A DNA stretch of 64,000 bases. Source: Aliirhizobium smilacinae. GTDB taxonomy: Bacteria; Pseudomonadota; Alphaproteobacteria; Rhizobiales; Rhizobiaceae. How positions within the stretch are numbered: the stretch's first letter is position 1; each line of letters opens with the position of its first letter. This document shows positions 17,335-27,823 of this stretch, piece by piece. The DNA lies in NCBI RefSeq assembly GCF_006335145.1, contig NZ_VDMN01000003.1:558001-622000 (forward strand). Direction: 5' to 3'. The notes beneath the pieces are model-generated. The model searched no databases, had not been told where the DNA came from, and saw only the letters and a program-made list of their open reading frames with translations. The translations under genes were made by a program, and so were the position numbers.

Positions 17335-18714
17335 TTATGCCGGAATGCGCACGATAGCCCTCAAGCCGCCGCTCGGGCTGTCGCCCAGCGTGACGTTGCC
17401 GCCATGGGCACGGGCGATGTCGCGGGCGATGGCGAGGCCGAGGCCCGTGCCGGAACTATCCAGATTGCGAGCCTCATCGAGCCGGTAGAAAGGCTTGAAA
17501 ACCTCCTCTCGCGATTCCGAGGGGATGCCGGGACCGTCGTCGTCCAGTGTCAGGGTGAGCCACTTGGCGCTGTGTTTTGCGTGAATGTGCAGGCTCTTGG
17601 CATAACGTTCGCTGTTGGACACCAGATTGCCTGCTAGCCGGGTAAAGGCGTTCGGCCGTACCGCGATTTCGTCCTCGCCTTCGATCTCATAAGTGAGTTT
17701 GCGGCCGCGCAGTTCGAAATCGTTGCGAAAGCGGTCCAGCAGCTCGCTGAGTTTGAGCGTACCGAAATCCTCCTCGCCCTCGCCCTTGGCGAAGGCCAAA
17801 TAGCCCTCCAGCATGGACTGCATGTCGTTGACATCTTCGGTCATGCCGGAGAGTTCCGGCTTGTCGCCGGCAAGCGCCAGCTGCAGCTTGAACCGGGTAA
17901 GGATGGTGCGAAGGTCGTGGCTGATGCCGGCCAGCATCGCGGTGCGCTGTTCCATCTGACGTTCGATGCGTTCGCGCATCTGGATGAAGGCGAGACCGGC
18001 GCGGCGGACCTCGTCGGCGCCACGAGGGTAAAAACCTTCCGTTTTCTGGCCCTTGCCAAAACTTTCGGCGGCAACGGCAAGCGATAATATGGGGCGGATC
18101 TGCCCGCGCAGAAAAAGAATGGAGATGATCACCAGAACCAGGGCGGCACTTACCATCCATACCAGGAAGATGTGGGTGTTGGATGCATAGGTCGAGCCGC
18201 GGCTGACGAAAACCCTGAGCACCCGCTGATCGAACTTGATGCGGATTTCCACGAGCTTGCTGTCGCCCACCGTATCCAGCCAGAACGGCATCTTGATCTG
18301 CTGGGTAATCTGGTCGGTCAATATACCGTCCAGGATCGAAAAGAAGGGGCGAGGCCGTGGCGATGGCAACTGCCCGTTCTCTTCCACCGCGATCGTCAGG
18401 CCCAGTGTCTGGTCGGCGATCCGCGTGATCTGGTTGTAATTGCTGTCCTGGGGATAGCTGCGAATGATCTCGATTATGGCGGCGATGTCGCGCACCGTGC
18501 CGTCGGACAGACGCTCGGTGACCATGCGCCAGTGACGCTCCATGAAGACAGCAGCGACCACGGTCTGCAACAGCAGCATCGGCAGGATGACGATCAGCAG
18601 GGAGCGGGTATAGAGACCCGTGGGCAACCAACGGCGTAGCCAACGGGTGAACGGGCGCCAGCCCGGAATGCTGAGCGCTGCCGCGTTCTGTCTCAGCGTG
18701 TCGAAAAAAGCCAT
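17335..18714 (-). CDS. EnvZ-type sensor histidine kinase
   Basis: This 459-aa inner-membrane kinase has helices at about residues 35-58 and 160-180 enclosing a periplasmic sensor region. HAMP, a HisKA domain with H-box ISHDLRTILTRFKLQL, and a HATPase domain follow. The N-box (LAGNLVSNSERYAK), G1 (DDGPGIP) and G2 (GTGLGLAIARD) boxes are all present, so it should be active. The response-regulator gene lies 30 bases upstream on the same strand and is its obvious partner; a MarR-type gene precedes that. The signal is not known. The broken GNAT gene begins ten bases beyond its stop. Confidence 0.92.
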   Translation of the reverse strand: MAFFDTLRQNAAALSIPGWRPFTRWLRRWLPTGLYTRSLLIVILPMLLLQTVVAAVFMERHWRMVTERLSDGTVRDIAAIIEIIRSYPQDSNYNQITRIADQTLGLTIAVEENGQLPSPRPRPFFSILDGILTDQITQQIKMPFWLDTVGDSKLVEIRIKFDQRVLRVFVSRGSTYASNTHIFLVWMVSAALVLVIISILFLRGQIRPILSLAVAAESFGKGQKTEGFYPRGADEVRRAGLAFIQMRERIERQMEQRTAMLAGISHDLRTILTRFKLQLALAGDKPELSGMTEDVNDMQSMLEGYLAFAKGEGEEDFGTLKLSELLDRFRNDFELRGRKLTYEIEGEDEIAVRPNAFTRLAGNLVSNSERYAKSLHIHAKHSAKWLTLTLDDDGPGIPSESREEVFKPFYRLDEARNLDSSGTGLGLAIARDIARAHGGNVTLGDSPSGGLRAIVRIPA

Positions 18715-18744
18715 TGCCGCTCCATTGCCGCCCGTTGCGGGAGG

Positions 18745-19440
18745 CTAGTCGATGCTCAGCCTGTAGCCGATGCCTCTCACCGTCTGAAGATAGACCGGAT
18801 TGGCCGGATCGTCTTCTATCTTCCGCCGCAGGCGGTTGATCTGCACGTCGATCGTCCGTTCCCCGACATCGGAATCGTCCCCGATCAATTCGTGGCGGGG
18901 GATCGTATCGCCGGCGCGCAACGCAAAAAGAAGCATGATTTCCTGCTCCCTGTCGGTCAGGCGAATGGTTTCGGCTGCGCGCCTCAGTTCCTTGCGGGAA
19001 ATAGAGAAGGTGAAAGGTCCGAAGATCACCTGTTCGATCTTCGGTGTTTCCGACGCGCTGCGGCGCAGGATGTTGTTGATGCGCAGGACCAGTTCGCGCG
19101 GGTCGAACGGTTTTGCCAGATAGTCGTCGGCGCCAGCCTCCAGCCCCTCGATGCGGGATTCTGCCTCGACACGCGCCGTCAGAAGGATGACCGGGATCGT
19201 CTTTTTCTCGTAGAGCGATTTGGTCAGCGACAGGCCGGATTCGCCGGGCATCATCACGTCGAGGATGATGAGATCGAAATGCAGGCCTTCAAGCTTGCGC
19301 CTGGCTTCGGCGGCATCACCGGCAATGGTGATGCGAAAACCCTGTTCGGCGAGGTAACGATTGAGCAGATCGCGGATGCGCTTGTCGTCATCGACGATCA
19401 ACAAATGAGGGGCGTCGTCCGTAGGTGGTGTTTTCGTCAT
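18745..19440 (-). CDS. OmpR/PhoB-family response regulator
   Basis: This 231-aa regulator has a receiver domain (about residues 10-125; phosphoacceptor Asp in LIILDVMMPG; conserved Lys in DDYLAKPF). An OmpR-type winged helix follows (about 135-231, with TIDVQINRLRRKIEDDPANP and LQTVRGIGYRL). It lies between the MarR gene (nine bases upstream) and the histidine kinase, so the three form one operon. A MarR plus OmpR regulator arrangement recalls PetP/PetR of Rhodobacter capsulatus; that link is from memory and unproven here. Targets are unknown. Confidence 0.93.
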   Translation of the reverse strand: MTKTPPTDDAPHLLIVDDDKRIRDLLNRYLAEQGFRITIAGDAAEARRKLEGLHFDLIILDVMMPGESGLSLTKSLYEKKTIPVILLTARVEAESRIEGLEAGADDYLAKPFDPRELVLRINNILRRSASETPKIEQVIFGPFTFSISRKELRRAAETIRLTDREQEIMLLFALRAGDTIPRHELIGDDSDVGERTIDVQINRLRRKIEDDPANPVYLQTVRGIGYRLSID

Positions 19441-19449
19441 AACGGCATC

Positions 19450-19962
19450 CTACACGTCGTCGTTTGCCGGCGGCAGGCTTTCGTCGCGGCCAAGCATTTT
19501 TTTCAGGAATTCCTTCACCGCCTCGCGATTGCTGGGGGTCAGATCCTCCATGGCATTGGCGATGCGCAAAGATTGCGGCTCGGATAGGGCAAGCGCCAGT
19601 TCGCGGCCGGCCAAAGTAGGGTAGAGGCGTCGCTCACGGCGGTCCTTTGCGCCAGCCATCTGGCGGATATACCCGGCCTCGATGAGATGTTTCAGGACGC
19701 GCGAGAGGCTCTGTTTGGTGATCTGCAACGTATCGAGAAGATCGCCGACCATCAGACCCGGCTGACGGCTGACGAAATAGACAACGCGGTGATGCGCCCG
19801 TCCCATGCCGATCCTGGCCAGAATGGCGTCAGGGTCCGAGAGGAAATCGCGATAGGCGAAAAAGAACAATTCGATTGTGTCGAAGTCGATCCGGCTTTCA
19901 TCGACCGCCGGCATGGGCGGCAGATCTTTCCTGACGGGTTTGGCCGCCATTGATCGAGACAC
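19450..19962 (-). CDS. MarR-family winged-helix regulator (PetP-like)
   Basis: This 170-aa MarR-type regulator has the recognition-helix region LQITKQSLSRVLKHLIEAGYIRQ and the wing DRRERRLYPTLAGRELA. I set the start at GTG 19962, because AGGAA lies six bases upstream; ATG 19950 and ATG 19995 are alternatives. It leads the response-regulator and kinase genes. MarR proteins often bind small ligands and repress their own operon; the divergent neighbour is the small membrane-protein gene some 310 bases away. The PetP comparison is based on gene order only. Confidence 0.85.
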   Translation of the reverse strand: MSRSMAAKPVRKDLPPMPAVDESRIDFDTIELFFFAYRDFLSDPDAILARIGMGRAHHRVVYFVSRQPGLMVGDLLDTLQITKQSLSRVLKHLIEAGYIRQMAGAKDRRERRLYPTLAGRELALALSEPQSLRIANAMEDLTPSNREAVKEFLKKMLGRDESLPPANDDV

Positions 19963-20272
19963 GTGCAGTTCCTTTCCACTGTGCGGCGCCAACACCTGCG
20001 CCGCATACCCTTATGATTGTAATGCGTCGTGCTCGATAAAGCGCGATCGGCTTGAACAATCAACAGAATTTGTATGATTTCCATGGCGAGCATCCGGGGA
20101 AGGATGCCATGCCGGTCGTCGGACGCATAATATCCGGCGAGCAAGTTTTGGAGCGGCAATGTCCAAAGCTCGCGGCTTTCTACGATCCTCCCAGATCTCC
20201 CTTGTACCAAGGTTCATGGAACCTAAAGCCGCGCTACTCATTATTCCGGCCAGAGAGTTTTGGAGAGCCATC
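19963..20272. other. Divergent intergenic region between the MarR operon and a small gene
   Basis: These 310 bases should contain promoters for the leftward MarR operon and the rightward 60-aa gene. I see no RNA gene or strong hairpin. Confidence 0.35.
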
Positions 20273-20455
20273 ATGCAGACCTATTCAGCCTTGCCGCCGA
20301 TCACGATGGACAAACCGGAGCCGCATCCGTTGCGCGCCGTTTTCGTAACTGTGATCACGCTCAAGCTTGTCGTTTGCGCTTTCCTTCTGGCCAACGCGTC
20401 TCTCGCTCCCCCTGTCGCCGCCGACACGCGCTACATGGTTGCTGCCGGCGAGTGA
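20273..20455 (+). CDS. Small single-span membrane protein, 60 aa
   Basis: I do not recognise a family. The 60-aa product has one strongly hydrophobic stretch, about residues 24-46 (VFVTVITLKLVVCAFLLANA). It is preceded by a basic/proline segment and followed by a short polar tail. GGAGAG lies six bases before the ATG at 20273, which supports translation. It lies 67 bases before the MBL hydrolase gene on the same strand. The helix with a C-terminal alanine-rich end could be a signal peptide (ASLAPPVAA) rather than an anchor. Confidence 0.55.
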   Translation: MQTYSALPPITMDKPEPHPLRAVFVTVITLKLVVCAFLLANASLAPPVAADTRYMVAAGE

Positions 20456-20522
20456 ATTTTAGGCTGCTTTCTCTTGCGGTAGCCGCTATATCCGGCGGGT
20501 AATCAAGCCAAGGCCGGAGATC

Positions 20523-21215
20523 ATGGGAAAACTTCAAGCCGGGATCATTCCCGTTACTCCGTTTCAGCAGAACTGCACGATCTTTTTCGATGACGAAACA
20601 CGCGAAGGCGTGGTCGTCGATCCTGGTGGCGACGTTTCGCTGATCGAGCAGACGGTTCGCGAGAACGGCTTGTCGATCAAGGAGATATGGATCACGCATG
20701 GCCATATCGATCATGCCGGTGGCGCAGACGAACTTCGCGAAATCCTCAAAGTGAAGGTGATTGGCCCGCATGAAGCCGATCTGCCGCTGCTCGAGCGATT
20801 GGATACGCAAGCCCAGTCGTTCGGCGTCAGGATGGAAGCGCGCAACCTTGTGCCGGACCGCTGGCTGACAGACGGTGATACCGTGTCCTTCGGCGATCAT
20901 GTTTTCGAAGTCTACCATTGCCCAGGCCATGCGCCTGGACATGTGATCTTCTTCAATCGCGCGCAACGTTTCGCGCATCTGGGAGACGTTCTGTTCAACG
21001 GTTCCGTCGGTCGTACCGATCTGCCGGGAGGCAATCACCAGACGCTGCTGGCTTCGATCCGGGACAAGGTGCTGCCGCTTGGCGACGATGTCGGGTTCCT
21101 GTGCGGCCATGGGCCGGGTGGGCGGATCGGAGAGGAGCGGAGAAACAATCCTTATCTGCAGGACATGTATTCGGCGTCTGCCAACGAGCAGCAAAAGCCG
21201 TCATCCGGTTCGTAA
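20523..21215 (+). CDS. MBL-fold hydrolase, glyoxalase II-like
   Basis: This is a 230-aa metallo-beta-lactamase-fold hydrolase of the glyoxalase II-like/YcbL subfamily, probably a cytosolic thioester hydrolase. The dinuclear metal motif HGHIDHAGG is intact. Further ligands sit in YHCPGHAPGHVIFF, GDVLFNGSVGRTDLPGG and the C-terminal LCGHGPGG. The protein opens AGIIPVTPFQQNCTIFFDDE, as usual in this subgroup. It stands near the 60-aa gene but has no metabolic partner beside it. The substrate is unassigned. Confidence 0.88.
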   Translation: MGKLQAGIIPVTPFQQNCTIFFDDETREGVVVDPGGDVSLIEQTVRENGLSIKEIWITHGHIDHAGGADELREILKVKVIGPHEADLPLLERLDTQAQSFGVRMEARNLVPDRWLTDGDTVSFGDHVFEVYHCPGHAPGHVIFFNRAQRFAHLGDVLFNGSVGRTDLPGGNHQTLLASIRDKVLPLGDDVGFLCGHGPGGRIGEERRNNPYLQDMYSASANEQQKPSSGS

Positions 21216-21283
21216 AGACAATATCACGCCGAGATTACGGAGTTTCACAAGGAGTGTGAGGCGCTCGGTCGAAATTTCTGGTA

Positions 21284-21309
21284 TAAAAAAACCCGGCAAT
21301 CTTGCCGGG
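21284..21309 (-). terminator. Intrinsic terminator of the cold-shock gene
   Basis: A GC-rich stem (CCCGGCA/TGCCGGG) lies 29 bases past the cold-shock stop. On the minus strand it is followed by seven Ts. Confidence 0.85.
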
Positions 21310-21337
21310 CCTCAACTTGGGTCAAAGCCTCGCAGGC

Positions 21338-21553
21338 TTAGCCATCGATCTGCAGGTTAACGGCCTTTGGGCCCTTACCGCGACGATCAGGCTCCGTGTC
21401 GAAGCTTACCTTCTGGTTTTCCGAAAGACCGGACAGGCCAGATGCCTGGACGGCAGAAATGTGGACGAAGATATCGGCGCCGCCATTATCTGGCTTGATG
21501 AAGCCGAAGCCTTTGTCAGTATTGAAGAATTTTACAGTGCCAGTTTCGGCCAT
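21338..21553 (-). CDS. Cold-shock domain protein (CspA family)
   Basis: This 71-aa single-domain cold-shock protein is predicted to bind single-stranded RNA and act as an RNA chaperone. The RNP1 motif is KGFGFIKP and RNP2 is DIFVHISAV; length and the opening GTVKFFN are standard. AAAAGGACC precedes the ATG. The upstream gap is 731 bases, so a long structured 5' leader, as known for some csp mRNAs, is possible but not demonstrated. Copy-specific symbol is not assigned. Confidence 0.95.
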   Translation of the reverse strand: MAETGTVKFFNTDKGFGFIKPDNGGADIFVHISAVQASGLSGLSENQKVSFDTEPDRRGKGPKAVNLQIDG

Positions 21554-23487
<1,934 letters not shown>

Positions 23488-23507
23488 CGTTTCGGCATCA
23501 ATGCAAG

Positions 23508-23538
23508 AAAAAGCCGCTCCTTTTCGGGGCGGCTTTTT
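23508..23538. terminator. Bidirectional terminator between the aminotransferase and the TonB-receptor gene
   Basis: A 13-pair stem with one G-T wobble (AAAAAGCCGC.. / ..GCGGCTTTTT) gives a T-run on both strands. The convergent genes end 21 and 31 bases away. Confidence 0.88.
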
Positions 23539-23568
23539 CGTTTGTAGATCTGCAATGGACGACCGCGT

Positions 23569-26058
23569 TTAGAAGCGGCGGCTCAGCGAGATCTTGAAAT
23601 TGCGGCCGGGCATGGCGGCAATTCCGTCGCTAAGATAGGGCTCGTATCTCTTGTCGAAGATATTCTCGACGGACGCGTGCAGCTCGGTATCCTTCATGAA
23701 GCCTTCCTTGGGCGTCCAGTCGAGAAAAATGCCATGAACGGCGTAACCCGAGCTTTCGGGCCGCGCATAGGTTGAGCCTAGATACTGCCGGATAGGTGTC
23801 TTATCCTGTGCCTTCACGAAGGTGCCCTTCCAGCCGAAGGATAGATCCCAATCGGGTATCTTTGCTCCGAGCATGAGATTGGCCGTGGTCGGCGCCAGAT
23901 CGTTGATATAGGTCTTTGGTCCGAGGATATCGTTTACAGCGCCATGGCGAGTACCCGTCATTATCGAGAAGCCGAGATCGGCAAACATCCTGTCGTTTTC
24001 GTAGTGCGTCTGGATTTCCAAACCGGACGTATAATAAGCAGGGGTATTCCAATACCAGTCCACACCACTTGCGCCCATGCCTGACAGGTTCCTGCCGCCG
24101 AAACGCCGTGTTACGGGATTGGTAACGTGATTGTTGAAGACGGCGACCCGGGCGGACAGCGTATCGCCGGACGTCATCATGTCGTCGAAAATGAAATCGA
24201 CGCCTAGATTTATCGTGTTGTTGCGTTCGATATGCAGCTCGCGGCTGGTGGCCGGTGCAGTGGTGGTGCCTTGAGTAGAGTAAAGTTCATCGATATTGGG
24301 CGCGCGCATGGCGTAAGCCCAATCAGCGAACAGACGAATATTCGAAGTTGCCGCCCAGGCCACGCTGACAGCGGGCGTAAAGCCGGAATGGTCGACTGCC
24401 GAATAATCATGGCCGAGTGCCGGATTGTTGTAACGCGGGGCTGCGTTCGGCACCCCTTCGGAGCGAACCCAGTCGAAGCGCAGCCCCGGTGTCAGTGTCA
24501 GGCTGTCGGCCAGGCTGATCGTGTCACGGACAAAGGCCGACACGGTGTCCTGCGTGCCTTCGGGCATGAAATAGGGGGCGTAGTAACCGTAGTTATACTC
24601 GGGCTTCGTGCTGTTGGCGATGTCGAACATGGAGATGTCGCGCTTGTGCGCATTGTATTGCAGGCCGTAGTTGAGCGCATGCCCAAAACCGCCAAGATCG
24701 AAGTTTGACGTGTTTTCCAGTTCGACGTGGATATCCGAATAGGACGCATCGTTTTCATAACCGCCGACGGAGGCGGAAGGCGTTTGATTGCCGTGACGCG
24801 TTGCATGCTGTTGGGTAGACGAATAGCTGGCCATGAAGCGCGTGTTCACGAGATCGCTGTCACCGCTATATTTATGTTCGAAGGTCGAGGTGAAGTCCTT
24901 CAGTTCCCGCCACGCCAGGCGCCGCCTCAGCGCTTCCTGATAACCGTAATTCTTGATGTCATTGGCAATGGGATCAATCTGACCACGGATGGCGGCGACC
25001 GGTCCCCAATTGTTGCTCTCACCATAGAGCACGGAAGCCTTAATCTCGTGGCCGTCGAATTCTGCGCCTACTTTGCCCATGCCTGAGGCCAGTTTCTCAT
25101 CGGAAAACAGAAAGCGTTCGCCGCCACCGATCCGCATGTCGTCGCCCTTGCGCCATGTCAGCGAGAGGAGGCCGTCATAGGTGACCGGCGTTCCGAAATC
25201 CGAGCGGCCGTAGAGGGCGCCGGTTTCCAGGAATTGCCTGTTGGCCGTCTGATAGGCGGTCTTGCCATAGAAACCCCAGGTCTGTCCCGGTTTCAGCATG
25301 TCGGCGGCATCCTTGCTGTCCATGCGGATGGTGCCGCCGAAGCCGCCATTGCCGTAACGCACGGAGGTTGCGCCCTTTTCGATCTCGACGCGTTTGAGCA
25401 GTTCCGGTTCGACGAAGATCGTGCCCTGGTCGTATTTTTCGAAGTTCTTCGGAGCGCCGTCGAGCAGGATGCGTGTGTCCGACTGGCGAGCGAAGCCGCG
25501 TATGGCAATGGTCTGCCCCTGAAGCCGTACGCCGCCACCCATGGATACGCCCGGCGTGTAGTTGACAAGCTCAGGAATGCTTGCTGCCTGCATTCGCGCC
25601 ATTGTTTCTTTGCCGATAACAGCCTTGCTCGGGTCCCCGGCGCCATAATAATTGCCGCCCGTGAGCACGATAGGCTCGAGTGCTGTCTGCTCGCCTGATG
25701 CCAGGTCCGCACCATTAGCCTTGCTCAACGTCACCATCGACGTGCCGGAATAGCGGTATGAGATGCCGGTACCAGCGAGCAGCCTGGAAAGTGCCGCGTC
25801 CACGGTCAGATTTCCGGAAACGCCTCGTGTCGGGATGCCCTGCGTTATCGAAGCGTCGAAAGCGATTTGTAACCCCGCCTGTCCGGCCAATGCATTGAGC
25901 GCCCTGGTCAATGTGCCGGCCGGTACGTCGATCGAAATGGCCGCGGTTTGCTGGGCGCGTGCCGTTTCCATCGTCGAAAATAATGCGGCACCGCTCAGAA
26001 GAACGGCAAGCAGCCGGCTGTGTCTGCGCATGCTGCTGTGTCTTGTCGAATGTGTCAT
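23569..26058 (-). CDS. TonB-dependent receptor with N-terminal signalling (STN) domain, probably haem/iron uptake
   Basis: This 829-aa outer-membrane receptor has a signal peptide ending ETARAQ. An STN signalling domain follows (about residues 42-112), then a possible TonB box (EPIVLTG, 129-135), a plug (about 140-250) and a 22-strand barrel ending in phenylalanine (KISLSRRF). The barrel carries RAPNIDELYS, like the FRAP box of haemoglobin/haem receptors. The STN domain and the upstream FecR and FecI-type genes identify a cell-surface signalling receptor: ligand binding at the receptor would release the sigma factor. The putative iron box before the sigma gene links it to iron supply. Haem is my best guess for the ligand; a siderophore cannot be excluded. 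Confidence 0.92.
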   Translation of the reverse strand: MTHSTRHSSMRRHSRLLAVLLSGAALFSTMETARAQQTAAISIDVPAGTLTRALNALAGQAGLQIAFDASITQGIPTRGVSGNLTVDAALSRLLAGTGISYRYSGTSMVTLSKANGADLASGEQTALEPIVLTGGNYYGAGDPSKAVIGKETMARMQAASIPELVNYTPGVSMGGGVRLQGQTIAIRGFARQSDTRILLDGAPKNFEKYDQGTIFVEPELLKRVEIEKGATSVRYGNGGFGGTIRMDSKDAADMLKPGQTWGFYGKTAYQTANRQFLETGALYGRSDFGTPVTYDGLLSLTWRKGDDMRIGGGERFLFSDEKLASGMGKVGAEFDGHEIKASVLYGESNNWGPVAAIRGQIDPIANDIKNYGYQEALRRRLAWRELKDFTSTFEHKYSGDSDLVNTRFMASYSSTQQHATRHGNQTPSASVGGYENDASYSDIHVELENTSNFDLGGFGHALNYGLQYNAHKRDISMFDIANSTKPEYNYGYYAPYFMPEGTQDTVSAFVRDTISLADSLTLTPGLRFDWVRSEGVPNAAPRYNNPALGHDYSAVDHSGFTPAVSVAWAATSNIRLFADWAYAMRAPNIDELYSTQGTTTAPATSRELHIERNNTINLGVDFIFDDMMTSGDTLSARVAVFNNHVTNPVTRRFGGRNLSGMGASGVDWYWNTPAYYTSGLEIQTHYENDRMFADLGFSIMTGTRHGAVNDILGPKTYINDLAPTTANLMLGAKIPDWDLSFGWKGTFVKAQDKTPIRQYLGSTYARPESSGYAVHGIFLDWTPKEGFMKDTELHASVENIFDKRYEPYLSDGIAAMPGRNFKISLSRRF

Positions 26059-26142
26059 TTGCCCCCGGACCTGTCCGTTTAAATGTGCTTCTGCCGGGTT
26101 GACGGACGGACATGCAGCTTTGGGACACGTCTGTGAAAAAAA

Positions 26143-27096
26143 TTATTGGCGCAGGATCGTCAGGTATGGGCCAAGCCGGGTAATCCTGATGCCGATGGCG
26201 TTCGCAAAGGCGTCCAGTGCCGTGTCGGGCCGGGCCAGATCAAGGCTTCCCGAAATTCTTCTATCGGCGAGATAGGACTGGGCGATGACGATCCGGCCGG
26301 GAATATAGCGGTCGATCTGTTCCACCACTGACGACAGAGGGCTGTTGTCAAAGATGATGCGGCCCTGCCGCCAGGCGGTTGCGGTGTCGATGTCCGCCGC
26401 TGCCGCCGTATAGAGGTGGCCATCGAGATCGTAGGAAATCTGCTCGCCTTCCTGCAGCCGATGTGCGCGATCTCCGTCCTCGGGCGCGACCATGACGGCA
26501 TGTTCCGTAACGACCACCTTTGTGCCCTGCTGCGTGAGGTTGATGTCAAAAGCAGTGCCAAGCGCCGTTGTGGTTCCTGCGCCAGCTTCCACAACGAAGG
26601 GGCGCGTCGGGTCAGCCGCAACCTGGAAAAAGGCCTCGCCCCGCAACAGGCTTATACGACGCTGGCTTTGCGAGAGGTGGATGGCGATTGCGGATTCGGC
26701 GTTCATCTCGACAATGGAGCCATCTGCCAATGTTACGCTTTGCTGCTGGCCTGTGCCTGTGATGACATCCGCACGCAAGCGCATTGGTCCATCGGCCAGG
26801 GCAAAGGCTATCGAGCCTCCCAGAACCAGCAGCAGGCCCGCCACGACGTTGCGCCGGCGTAGCAGCGGCTTGTGAGCTGCGTTGCGGGTGAAGTCGAGGT
26901 CGCTGGTGAGGAGATGGCTCGCATCGCCCATGGCTCGACATGCCCGCTCGTAAACCACGGCTCTATTAGGGTCTTCGCCAAGCCAATGCTGAAAACGCTG
27001 CGTTAGCACTACGTCATCAGGATTTTCCTGAAGTCGCAACATCCAGTCGATTGCCTGCGCCCGCAACTTCTTCTCGCTTGTCTTTGCGTCCGTCAT
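26143..27096 (-). CDS. FecR-type anti-sigma/signal transducer
   Basis: This 317-aa inner-membrane protein relays the receptor signal to the sigma factor. The cytoplasmic N-terminal DUF4880-like domain includes AIDWMLRLQENPDDVVLTQRFQHWL, in parts. A transmembrane helix follows near residues 89-108 (NVVAGLLLVLGGSIAFALA). The periplasmic FecR domain includes VTLADGSIVEMNAESAI, GEAFFQVAADPTRPFVVEAG and a C-terminal STN-contacting region. The ATG at 27096 follows the sigma-gene stop by two bases, so translation is probably coupled. The receptor gene follows after 84 bases. Confidence 0.92.
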   Translation of the reverse strand: MTDAKTSEKKLRAQAIDWMLRLQENPDDVVLTQRFQHWLGEDPNRAVVYERACRAMGDASHLLTSDLDFTRNAAHKPLLRRRNVVAGLLLVLGGSIAFALADGPMRLRADVITGTGQQQSVTLADGSIVEMNAESAIAIHLSQSQRRISLLRGEAFFQVAADPTRPFVVEAGAGTTTALGTAFDINLTQQGTKVVVTEHAVMVAPEDGDRAHRLQEGEQISYDLDGHLYTAAAADIDTATAWRQGRIIFDNSPLSSVVEQIDRYIPGRIVIAQSYLADRRISGSLDLARPDTALDAFANAIGIRITRLGPYLTILRQ

Positions 27097-27098
27097 GC

Positions 27099-27659
27099 TC
27101 AGAGCGTGTCTTCCAAACGATCCAGGCAATGGAGATAGGCTTTTCGCAGATGGCGATCGACCATGTTACGGCTGATTTTCATGCGTTCGGCAATCTCGTC
27201 GGCTGGAAGCTTGCCGACACGGCTTGCGATGAAGACGCGTCGTCGCTGTAGCGACATTTCCATGATCGCCACTTTCAGTATGCCTATGCGATGTTCGAGG
27301 TCCAAAGTCTGGTCAGGAGATGCGATCGGTGCACTGACCTGCAGCGCTTCCTGTTCGCTGCCGGAGAACAGGCAGGATTCGAAACGCTCGCGGCGAAAGC
27401 GGTCGATGCCGAGATTGATGCAGGCCCGGATCAGAAAGGCTCTCAGCGACGTTTTGTTTTCGAGGGCGCTATGCCGCTGCCGCAGACGGACATAAACGTC
27501 GTGAACGATTTCCTGGGAGTTTGCCGGGCTATGGCCTCGTCTGCGCACGCTTCCGCAAAGCTCGTCATAATAGGCGAGAACAGCCCGATCCAGCAGCGGG
27601 TTTTCACCGGCCGAGGATGCGTATTCATTTGCGGAGGGGGCGCTGAAATGCGCTGTCAT
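27099..27659 (-). CDS. ECF RNA polymerase sigma factor, FecI-like
   Basis: This 186-aa extracytoplasmic-function sigma factor should direct RNA polymerase to the receptor gene. Region 2 contains AYYDELCGSVRRRG and SLRAFLIRACINLGIDRFRRE. Region 4 contains LSLQRRRVFIASR-like text and the helix-turn-helix KLPADEIAERMKISRNMVDRHLRKA. It precedes fecR and the TonB receptor on one strand, the classic Fec arrangement. A palindromic TGA-N9-TCA site lies about 75 bases before the ATG and probably makes expression iron-dependent. Confidence 0.92.
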   Translation of the reverse strand: MTAHFSAPSANEYASSAGENPLLDRAVLAYYDELCGSVRRRGHSPANSQEIVHDVYVRLRQRHSALENKTSLRAFLIRACINLGIDRFRRERFESCLFSGSEQEALQVSAPIASPDQTLDLEHRIGILKVAIMEMSLQRRRVFIASRVGKLPADEIAERMKISRNMVDRHLRKAYLHCLDRLEDTL

Positions 27660-27733
27660 AACAGTCTCGGATACGAAAGCCGAAGGGCGGATTGCCGTCT
27701 CTTAGAGGACGAGAAAACCGAATGCAACAAATA

Positions 27734-27748
27734 TGATTATTTTTGTCA
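27734..27748 (-). promoter_or_regulatory. Putative RirA iron-responsive (IRO) box
   Basis: The 15-mer reads TGACAAAAATAATCA on the minus strand, an exact TGA-N9-TCA match to the rhizobial IRO box bound by the iron regulator RirA. It lies 75 bases upstream of the FecI-like start. The surroundings are strongly AT-rich, as expected for a promoter. One match of this degenerate motif can arise by chance. Confidence 0.6.
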
Positions 27749-27823
27749 TGTTTTTTGAGGGCTGCCGCATGCGTGCTTAAATGGACACCAGGCGACATAA
27801 AAGCCGCCCGGTGCCATGACCGC

